Source: Albidovulum sp.
Lineage (GTDB): Bacteria > Pseudomonadota > Alphaproteobacteria > Rhodobacterales > Rhodobacteraceae
DNA: 20,582 nucleotides
NCBI GenBank assembly: GCA_030837785.1
Contig: JAUQYA010000092.1
Coordinates: 1-20,582 of the forward strand
Reading direction: 5' to 3'
This document shows positions 1 to 5,147 of this stretch, one piece after another. The notes beneath the pieces were generated by a model. That model was not told where the DNA came from. It did no database searches and saw only the letters and a program-made list of their open reading frames with translations. The position numbers and the translations under genes are program-made. The first letter of the stretch is position 1. Every line of letters starts with the position of its first letter.

Positions 1-89
1 TCGATCACGCGGCGGAACGGCGCCGGGATGGAGACGCGGCCTTTCGCGTCCACCTTGAACGTGTCGGAACCTCTGAACCTGCGTGCCAA
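1..89 (-). CDS. mraZ: MraZ, N-terminal part (cut by window edge)
   Basis: Reading the minus strand from a TTG at 89-87 gives a peptide beginning MARRFRGSDTFKVDAKGRVS and continuing IPAPFRRVI to the window edge. This is the conserved amino terminus of MraZ, a DNA-binding AbrB-like regulator and the first gene of the division and cell-wall (dcw) cluster. Only 29 codons are present. The TTG start is chosen because it puts Met directly before the conserved ARRFRG segment and has a purine-rich AGGGAG about 9 nt upstream; no in-frame ATG lies nearby. In the family, MraZ binds the promoter of its own operon. The rest of the dcw cluster should lie beyond coordinate 1. Confidence 0.9.
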   Translation of the reverse strand, partial: MARRFRGSDTFKVDAKGRVSIPAPFRRVI

Positions 90-146
90 GGGCGCGCGCT
101 CCCTGCCTGTCCCCTCCCCCGGGTGTCACCGCCGCTTGACCAGCCC

Positions 147-193
147 TGGAAAGACAACGGCGGATCGGGCTGCTGCCACTGCCCGATCCGCCG
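147..193 (-). terminator. Intrinsic terminator inside the mraZ leader
   Basis: A perfect 13-bp inverted repeat (arms 158-170 and 181-193, 10-nt loop) is followed on the minus strand by TTGTCTTTCC. It would end transcripts about 60 nt before the mraZ start codon unless read through. The T-tract is imperfect, which fits partial termination. Confidence 0.65.
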
Positions 194-352
194 CCCTCGT
201 CCCATCTCTGGGTTGTCCGGCTGCGCTGCCACCTGGGGGGATGTCTGCTCGCTTGCGCGCCGGATCTCTTGGTTCGATGAAAGCGGGTGCCTGTATGAAA
301 CCTGACTTTCGCCTTTTGGGTCTTGGTGCCCGTCTTGGCCCGTCTCACCGTG
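147..352 (-). ncRNA. upsM: UpsM-like sRNA in the 5' leader of mraZ
   Basis: The mraZ start at 89 is preceded by a long untranslated stretch on the minus strand ending in a strong hairpin (158-193) with a short T-rich tract (147-157). A plausible promoter lies at 359-386, giving a transcript of about 205 nt to the hairpin and a full mraZ leader of about 263 nt. In Rhodobacter sphaeroides the dcw cluster is known to have a leader of about 268 nt whose internal terminator yields the abundant sRNA UpsM. The identification here rests on this matching architecture and position, not on a sequence alignment. The 5' end is inferred from the promoter. Confidence 0.65.
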
Positions 353-358
353 AACAAG

Positions 359-386
359 GGATGACACGGGATTTCATGGGAATCAA
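359..386 (-). promoter_or_regulatory. Putative promoter of the mraZ leader/UpsM
   Basis: On the minus strand, TTGATT (386-381) and TCATCC (364-359) are separated by 16 bp, with a predicted start near 352. The -10 match is poor, so an alternative sigma factor (RpoH type is known to act on UpsM in R. sphaeroides) or another site is possible. Confidence 0.35.
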
Positions 387-389
387 CAG

Positions 390-755
390 GAAAGTGCTCT
401 GCCCGGGATACCAGACGTGGTGTCAGGCGGCCCGGAAAGTCAGGATTTGGGGTTTTTCGAAAGTTATCTGCGTATGTGTTGCGGAAGGTTTTCTGAAAAC
501 AACAACATATAGACAGATCGCCTGCTGCGCGTGCGATCCCATACATTCCCAGGAATTTTTTTCAGTCCCCGATCAGCGAGGAAAAAAGGCGGGAGAACCC
601 GGCAGGAACGCCCGGATTCACAGCGAATCACGCCGTCGTCATGGAATGTGATTCTATTTCCGGAGCATTCCGGGCGCCCGTTCCCATCCATTCCCGTGAA
701 AGGGCCCGCGGCCCTGCCGCAGTGTCAGGACATCCCGCGGCCCGGCCCCCGGCGC
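390..755. other. Intergenic region between the mraZ leader and mrp
   Basis: About 365 bp with no convincing gene. Part of it (about 440-600) is visibly richer in A and T than the rest of the window. It contains a perfect GTTTTC-T-GAAAAC palindrome at 488-500 and several ATTCC/GGAAT copies between 544 and 695. A small GGGCC-CGC-GGCCC hairpin at 702-714 could weakly terminate mrp transcripts, since minus-strand TTTC follows it. A 75-codon open frame on the minus strand (464-691) has no clear ribosome-binding site or recognisable family and is not called. Confidence 0.5.
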
Positions 756-1823
756 TCAGGCCAGGTCGCCGGCGACGAGCCGGTCGGCAAGCCGGGCGTA
801 GGCCTCGGCGACCGGTCCCGCGCCCGCGGCGACCGGCGTGCCGGCATCGCCCGCAAGCCGCACGTCGAGGCTGAGCGGCAGTTCGCCGAGGAACGGAACG
901 CCGATCCGTTCGGCCTCGGCCGCGACGCCGCCGTGGCCGAAGATATGCGCCTCGTGGCCGCAGTTGGGGCAGACATAGCTCGACATGTTCTCGATCAGGC
1001 CGACGACCGGCACCTTGAGCTTGTCGAACATGTTGATCGCGCGGCGCGCGTCGATCAGCGCCACGTCCTGCGGGGTGGAGACGACGAGCGCCCCGGTGAG
1101 CGGCGTCTTCTGCGCGAGCGACAGTTGCACGTCGCCCGTCCCCGGCGGCAGGTCGATGATGAGGATGTCAAGCTCGCCCCATTGCACCTGCCCGAGCAAC
1201 TGCTGGAGCGCGCCCTGGAGCATCGGTCCGCGCCAGATCACCGCCTCGCCGTCCTTCAGCATCAGCCCGATCGACATCATGGTCACGCCATGCGCCCTGA
1301 GCGGCAGGATGGTCTTGCCGTCGGGCGAGGCGGGGCGGTCGCTGACACCCATCATCCTCGGTTGCGAGGGCCCGTGGATGTCGGCGTCGAGCAGCCCGAC
1401 CCGCCGCCCCTTCCGCGCCAGCGCCACGGCGAGGTTGGACGAGACGGTGGACTTGCCCACCCCGCCCTTGCCCGAGCCGACAGCGAGGATGCGGCGGACG
1501 CCCGGGATGGCCTGGGGGCCGGCCTGCGGCGTCGGATGGCCGCCGATCTTCAAACTCGGCGGCGCCTTTTCGGCCGGGCCGTGGGCGGTCAGCACCACCG
1601 AGGCGCCGGTGACGCCGGGAAGCGCCCGCACCGCGGCCTCGGCCGCATCGCGGACCGGTGCCATCGCGCGCGCCTGTGCCGCGTCGGGCGCCTCGATCAC
1701 GAAGCGGACCATGCCGCCCTCCACGCTCAGCGCGCGCACCAGATCGCGCGAGACGAGCGTGCCGCCATCTGCCAGCGGAATACGGGAAAGGCTTGTCAGC
1801 ACGTCTTCGCGTGTCACGGTCAT
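756..1823 (-). CDS. mrp: Iron-sulfur cluster carrier P-loop ATPase (Mrp/ApbC)
   Basis: A 355-residue Mrp/NBP35-type ATPase that binds a [4Fe-4S] cluster and delivers it to apoproteins in the cytoplasm. Residues 1 to about 80 resemble the DUF59/MIP18 domain. After a Pro-rich linker comes the deviant Walker A GKGGVGKST (118-126), then LLDADIHGPSQP (144-155), IIDLPPGTGD (222-231) and the cluster-binding CPNC (285-288). Length is typical. The ATG at 1823 is preferred over the in-frame ATG at 1880 because GGAGGA lies 8-9 nt before it and translation then begins MTVTREDVL, as in the family. The gene stands alone, divergent from the DUF1127 gene. Confidence 0.95.
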   Translation of the reverse strand: MTVTREDVLTSLSRIPLADGGTLVSRDLVRALSVEGGMVRFVIEAPDAAQARAMAPVRDAAEAAVRALPGVTGASVVLTAHGPAEKAPPSLKIGGHPTPQAGPQAIPGVRRILAVGSGKGGVGKSTVSSNLAVALARKGRRVGLLDADIHGPSQPRMMGVSDRPASPDGKTILPLRAHGVTMMSIGLMLKDGEAVIWRGPMLQGALQQLLGQVQWGELDILIIDLPPGTGDVQLSLAQKTPLTGALVVSTPQDVALIDARRAINMFDKLKVPVVGLIENMSSYVCPNCGHEAHIFGHGGVAAEAERIGVPFLGELPLSLDVRLAGDAGTPVAAGAGPVAEAYARLADRLVAGDLA

Positions 1824-1946
1824 CGCTTGCGTCCTCCGGTGGTCCCGCATGAAGATCGGACGCTTTGCCGGAAAGCGCAACAGGCGACGGACATTTCACA
1901 GAGTCTCGCGCCAAGCTGCCGTTGGGTAAAGGAAAATCCGGATCGC

Positions 1947-1971
1947 CTGCCATGCGCTTGCTGCATGGCAG
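1947..1971. promoter_or_regulatory. Inverted repeat between mrp and the DUF1127 gene
   Basis: A perfect 9-bp inverted repeat (CTGCCATGC, 7-nt loop, GCATGGCAG) sits in the 247-bp divergent region, 100 nt before the DUF1127 start. It has no T-tract on either side. It may be an operator or a leader hairpin. I could not identify a convincing promoter for either divergent gene. Confidence 0.4.
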
Positions 1972-2070
1972 CATTGATCTGGCGGGGTATTGTGCAATTG
2001 CAGCATGATGGTCATCTTGCCTGCAACGGCGGCCGAGACGGGCGCCAGCAGGAAGACAAGGACGACGAAG

Positions 2071-2286
2071 ATGGCATATGCAAGTGGTATCCGCAGCAGC
2101 GACTCCGGCCTGATCGAGCGCGTGGCCGGCGTGACCGGCAGCCTGCGTGACAGCTGGCGGCGCTTCCGGGTGTATCGTCAGACGCTGCGCGAACTGAACG
2201 CGCTTGGCGACCGCGAACTTGCCGATCTGGGCATTCACCGCTCGAACATCGGCGCGATCGCGAACGAAGCGGCCTACGGCGCCTGA
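2071..2286 (+). CDS. Small DUF1127 protein (CcaF1-like)
   Basis: A 71-residue basic protein. The C-terminal half carries the DUF1127 signature: SWRRFRVYRQTLRELNALGD followed by RELADLGIHRSNIG (residues 28-61), an Arg-rich helix pair. The ATG at 2071 is chosen over the in-frame ATG at 1990 because AAGGA lies 8 nt upstream and the product is then 71 residues, the length I recall for CcaF1 of Rhodobacter sphaeroides. CcaF1 is encoded directly before the CcsR sRNAs, is co-transcribed with them and acts as an RNA-binding factor in their maturation. Here the hairpin array starts 8 nt after the stop codon, so the two are almost certainly one transcript. RNA binding by this copy is inferred from context. 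Confidence 0.9.
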   Translation: MAYASGIRSSDSGLIERVAGVTGSLRDSWRRFRVYRQTLRELNALGDRELADLGIHRSNIGAIANEAAYGA

Positions 2287-2293
2287 AGTTTCC

Positions 2294-2367
2294 ATTCCCG
2301 GGGTCCATCCTCCTCCCTCGGACCCCGGAATACCGCGGCGGCATCCTCCTCCCTGGGTGCCGCCGCG
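2294..2367 (+). ncRNA. CcsR-like sRNA, unit 1
   Basis: Hairpin 1 has arms 2294-2306 and 2320-2331 (12 bp with one bulged C) and a loop with CCTCCTCCC at 2309-2317. Hairpin 2 has arms 2334-2343 and 2358-2367 (10 bp, perfect) and the motif at 2345-2353. Only two nucleotides separate them. A separate small hairpin, GGGCC-GGAA-GGCCC (2375-2388), lies between this unit and the next. Confidence 0.8.
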
Positions 2368-2395
2368 AAAGATCGGGCCGGAAGGCCCCTCAAGA

Positions 2396-2480
2396 TGCGG
2401 CGGGCCCATTCCTTCTCCCCGGGTCCGGCGCAGTGAAGTGCGGCGGTGGCTTCCTCCTCCCTGCCACTGCCGCATCTTCA
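2396..2480 (+). ncRNA. CcsR-like sRNA, unit 2
   Basis: Hairpin 3 has arms 2396-2407 and 2421-2432 (12 positions with one mismatch and one G-T pair). Its loop is degenerate, CCTTCTCCCC at 2411-2420. Hairpin 4 is the longest, with arms 2434-2450 and 2463-2480 (about 17 bp, one bulge, one wobble) and exact CCTCCTCCC at 2453-2461. The unit ends in CTTCACCAACCG, which resembles the end of unit 3. Confidence 0.8.
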
Positions 2481-2489
2481 CCAACCGAT

Positions 2490-2569
2490 CGGCGGCCCAT
2501 CTCCTCCCTCGGGCCGCTGGGTGAAGTCGGCGGCGTCCCCTCCTCCTCCCTGGGATGCCGCCGGTCTTC
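2490..2569 (+). ncRNA. CcsR-like sRNA, unit 3
   Basis: Hairpin 5 has arms 2490-2498 and 2511-2519 (9 bp, one G-T) with CTCCTCCC at 2501-2508. Hairpin 6 has arms 2528-2539 and 2552-2563 (12 bp, one G-T) with CCTCCTCCC at 2542-2550, plus an outer GAAG/CTTC pairing (2523-2526 with 2566-2569). Confidence 0.8.
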
Positions 2570-2576
2570 CAACCGG

Positions 2577-2656
2577 TTCCGCGGGCTCCCTCCTCCTCCC
2601 TGGAGTCCCGGAAACTGAAAGCGGCGTCCCCTCCCGGGCGCCGCTTTTCCTTTTCC
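2577..2656 (+). ncRNA. CcsR-like sRNA, unit 4, with terminator
   Basis: Hairpin 7 has arms 2577-2589 and 2602-2613 (12 bp, one bulged C, one G-T) with CCTCCTCCC at 2592-2600. Hairpin 8 is AAAGCGGCG (2618-2626) paired with CGCCGCTTT (2639-2647); its loop retains only CCCCTCCC. Confidence 0.8.
2618..2656 (+). terminator. Intrinsic terminator of the DUF1127-sRNA transcript
   Basis: A 9-bp perfect stem with a 12-nt loop is followed by TTTTCCTTTTCC on the plus strand. On the minus strand the A-run at the 5' side gives a short T-run, so it might also terminate the converging uvrD transcript. Confidence 0.8.
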
Positions 2657-2693
2657 GGACCGTTCTCTACGGGACGGCGCGGGTCGGGCGGGA

Positions 2694-5045
2694 TCAGAAC
2701 GGGATATCGTCGGCCGCCTCTGCGGCGACGACATAGCCCGCGACGACATGCTTGGTCCCGGCCTTGTCGAAGGCCACGCGCAGCTTCTCGCCCTCGGTCA
2801 TCTCCACCGTGCCGTAGCCGAACTTGCGGTGAAAGACCCGGTCGCCCTCCATGAAGGCGGAGACGGCATCGAGGTCGATGACCACATGGCGGGCCTCGCG
2901 CGGCTGGCTCACCGGCCTGGTCTGGCTGCGGTCCTGCATCCGCTTCCACCCGGGGGAGTTGTAGACATCGGCCCGCGCGGCGCGATCCTCGATCCCGCCG
3001 CCCGGCGCGGCGGCCCCGTATCCGCCGCCGTAAAGGCCGGGGGGCGTCAGCACCTCGACATGCGGGACGGGCAGTTCGTCGATGAAGCGCGAGGGCAACT
3101 GGCTTTGCCACTGGCCATAGACGCGGCGGTTGCCGGCGAAGGAGATAGTCAGGAGCCGCTCGGCCCGGGTGATGCCGACATAGGCCAGCCGCCGCTCCTC
3201 CTCCAGCCCCTTCAGCCCGCTTTCGTCCATCGAGCGCTGCGAGGGAAAGAGGCCGTCTTCCCAGCCGGGGAGGAACACGGCCGGAAACTCCAGCCCCTTC
3301 GCGGCGTGCAGCGTCATGATCGTGATCTTCTCCTCGGCGTCCTCGCTGTCGTTGTCCATGATCAGCGAGACATGTTCGAGGAACCCTTGCAGATTGTCGA
3401 AGCTTTCCAGCGCCTTGACGAGTTCCTTGAGGTTTTCCAGCCGCCCCGGCGCCTCGGGCGTCTTGTCGGCCTGCCACATCGCGGTATAGCCCGATTCGTC
3501 GAGGATCGTTTCGGCCAGCCGGACATGATCATGGTCCGCCACCTGCACCGCCCGGTGCCATCGGTCCACCGCCTCGACGAACACCCTGAGCGCCCCGCCA
3601 CCCTTGCCGCCGATTCGGCCGGAGGCGACGGCATAGCGCGCGCCTTCCAGGAGGCTCGTGCCATCCTCCCGCGCCTGCATCTGAATCGCCTGCACCGCCT
3701 TGTCGCCGAGGCCGCGCTTGGGGGTGTTGACCACCCGCTCGAACGCCAGATCGTCGTCGGGCGAGACGGCGAGGCGGAAGTAGGCCATCGCGTCGCGAAT
3801 CTCCAGCCGTTCGTAGAAGCGGGGCCCGCCAATGACGCGGTAGGGCAGGCCGATGGTCAGGAAGCGGTCCTCGAAGGCGCGCATCTGGTGGGAGGCGCGG
3901 ACGAGGATCGCCTGCTGGTTCAGGCTTATCGGATCGAGTCCCCGCGTGCCCCGTTGCAGCGCCTCGGCCTCCTCGCCGATCCAGCGCGCCTCCTCCTCGC
4001 CGTCCCAGTGGCCGATCAGGCGGACCTTCTCGCCCCCCGAGGAGTCGGTCCAGAGCGTCTTGCCGAGCCGGCCGGCATTGGCCGCGATCAGCCCCGAGGC
4101 GGCGGCGAGGATGTGTTCGGTCGAGCGGTAGTTCTGTTCCAGCCGGATCACCTTCGCGCCGGGGAAGTCCTTTTCGAAGCGCAGGATGTTGCCGACCTCG
4201 GCGCCGCGCCAGCCGTAGATCGACTGGTCGTCGTCGCCGACGCAGCAGATGTTCTTGTGCTTGGCCGCGAGGAGGCGCAGCCAGAGATACTGGGCGACGT
4301 TGGTGTCCTGATATTCGTCGACCAGGATGTAGCGGAACCAGCGCTGGTATTGTTCGAGAATGTCGGGGTGTTTCTGGAAGATTGTCACGACGTGGAGCAA
4401 GAGGTCGCCGAAGTCGCAGGCGTTGAGCGACAGCAGCCGCTGCTGGTAGGCGGCATAAAGCTCGGTCCCGAGGTTGTTGAAGGCCGAGGCTTCGGACGAC
4501 GGCACCTGCTCCGGCCCCCAGGCGCGGTTCTTCCAGCGGTCGACGAGGCCGGCGAGCTGGCGCGCGGGCCAGCGCTTCTCGTCGATGTTGGCGGCCGCGA
4601 TCACCTGTTTCAGGAGCCGGATCTGGTCGTCGGTGTCGAGGATGGTGAAGTTCGATTTGAGGCCCACCAGTTCGGCATGGCGGCGCAGGATCTTCACGCT
4701 GATCGAATGGAACGTGCCCATCCAGGGCATCCCTTCCACCGCCTGCCCCATCAGCCGGCCGACGCGTTCCTTCATCTCGCGCGCGGCCTTGTTGGTGAAG
4801 GTCACCGCCAGAACCTCGTTCGGCTGCGCCAGCCTGCGCGCCAGAAGATGCGCGATCCGCGCCGTCAGCGCCCGGGTCTTGCCGGTGCCCGCGCCCGCAA
4901 GCATCAGCACCGGCCCTTCCAGCGTCTCGACCGCCTCGCGCTGCGCGGGGTTGAGCCCGTCCAGATAGGGCGCGGGCCGCGCTGCCATCGCACGGGCGGA
5001 AAGGGAAGCGCCCTCGAAGGCGTCGGTATCGTCGAAACGGGTCAT
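2694..5045 (-). CDS. uvrD: ATP-dependent DNA helicase, UvrD/PcrA type
   Basis: A 783-residue superfamily 1A 3'-5' helicase for nucleotide-excision and mismatch repair. Motifs in order: Walker A AGAGTGKT (50-57), TFTNKAAREM (82-91), Walker B DEYQDTN (243-249), GDDDQSIYGWRGA (270-282), QNYRST (304-309), TLHAAKGLEF (578-587) and VGITRAER (623-630). The C-terminal end (about 735-770, GDRVFHRKFGYG) looks like the Tudor-like domain of PcrA/UvrD that contacts RNA polymerase. The ATG at 5045 has no Shine-Dalgarno sequence; a good -10 element ends 7 nt before it, so the mRNA may be leaderless. An SOS box lies at 5087-5101. Length is normal. The gene converges on the sRNA array. Confidence 0.96.
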   Translation of the reverse strand: MTRFDDTDAFEGASLSARAMAARPAPYLDGLNPAQREAVETLEGPVLMLAGAGTGKTRALTARIAHLLARRLAQPNEVLAVTFTNKAAREMKERVGRLMGQAVEGMPWMGTFHSISVKILRRHAELVGLKSNFTILDTDDQIRLLKQVIAAANIDEKRWPARQLAGLVDRWKNRAWGPEQVPSSEASAFNNLGTELYAAYQQRLLSLNACDFGDLLLHVVTIFQKHPDILEQYQRWFRYILVDEYQDTNVAQYLWLRLLAAKHKNICCVGDDDQSIYGWRGAEVGNILRFEKDFPGAKVIRLEQNYRSTEHILAAASGLIAANAGRLGKTLWTDSSGGEKVRLIGHWDGEEEARWIGEEAEALQRGTRGLDPISLNQQAILVRASHQMRAFEDRFLTIGLPYRVIGGPRFYERLEIRDAMAYFRLAVSPDDDLAFERVVNTPKRGLGDKAVQAIQMQAREDGTSLLEGARYAVASGRIGGKGGGALRVFVEAVDRWHRAVQVADHDHVRLAETILDESGYTAMWQADKTPEAPGRLENLKELVKALESFDNLQGFLEHVSLIMDNDSEDAEEKITIMTLHAAKGLEFPAVFLPGWEDGLFPSQRSMDESGLKGLEEERRLAYVGITRAERLLTISFAGNRRVYGQWQSQLPSRFIDELPVPHVEVLTPPGLYGGGYGAAAPGGGIEDRAARADVYNSPGWKRMQDRSQTRPVSQPREARHVVIDLDAVSAFMEGDRVFHRKFGYGTVEMTEGEKLRVAFDKAGTKHVVAGYVVAAEAADDIPF

Positions 5046-5052
5046 GGGTGGC

Positions 5053-5080
5053 AATCTAGTCGCATCGCGCGGGAAATCAA
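5053..5080 (-). promoter_or_regulatory. Putative uvrD promoter
   Basis: On the minus strand, TTGATT (5080-5075) and TAGATT (5058-5053) are 16 bp apart. A start 7 nt beyond the -10 would fall on or next to the A of the uvrD ATG at 5045. Confidence 0.55.
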
Positions 5081-5086
5081 AGCCGA

Positions 5087-5101
5087 GTTCACAGTCTGTT
5101 C
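5087..5101. promoter_or_regulatory. LexA-type SOS box
   Basis: GTTC-ACAGTCT-GTTC is an exact match to the GTTC-N7-GTTC direct repeat bound by LexA in alphaproteobacteria. It lies 7 bp upstream of the putative uvrD -35 element and 46 bp before the start of the divergent dehydrogenase gene. Control of uvrD by LexA is expected; any effect on the divergent gene is unknown. Confidence 0.75.
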
Positions 5102-5147
5102 CCGCGGCCCCGCTGGACAATCGCATGCGGCCTGCCGACAAGGCGGC

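Larger units (their letters stand above)
2294..2656 (+). ncRNA. Tandem array of CcsR-like (cuckoo) sRNAs
   Basis: Eight consecutive stem-loops on the plus strand follow the DUF1127 gene. Six loops contain exact CTCCTCCC (at 2310, 2346, 2454, 2501, 2543 and 2593), the complement of a Shine-Dalgarno sequence; the third and eighth loops are degenerate. Stems differ in sequence but show compensating changes and G-T pairs, as expected for conserved RNA structure. The hairpins group in pairs, giving four two-hairpin units as in CcsR1-4 of R. sphaeroides, and the last doubles as an intrinsic terminator. In that species these RNAs are induced by several stresses from an RpoH-type promoter and processed from the DUF1127 transcript. 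Identification is by motif, structure and context. Confidence 0.9.

Noticed and set aside
28..651. Long plus-strand open frame over the mraZ leader
   Set aside because: It runs antisense to the mraZ start and the UpsM-like hairpin and has no coding character; a GC-rich shadow.
464..691. 75-codon minus-strand open frame downstream of mrp
   Set aside because: No family resemblance, no convincing ribosome-binding site, and it spans the AT-richer regulatory stretch.
1990..2070. Upstream ATG extending the DUF1127 protein by 27 residues
   Set aside because: The ATG at 2071 has a proper ribosome-binding site and gives the family's usual length.
2294..2656. Regularly spaced repeats suggesting a CRISPR array
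   Set aside because: The repeated word is only 8-10 nt, sits in hairpin loops, and the flanking sequences are self-complementary rather than unrelated spacers.
2748..5043. Very long plus-strand open frame opposite uvrD, continuous with the dehydrogenase
   Set aside because: It is the antisense of a clearly identified helicase; only the part from 5148 is a gene.
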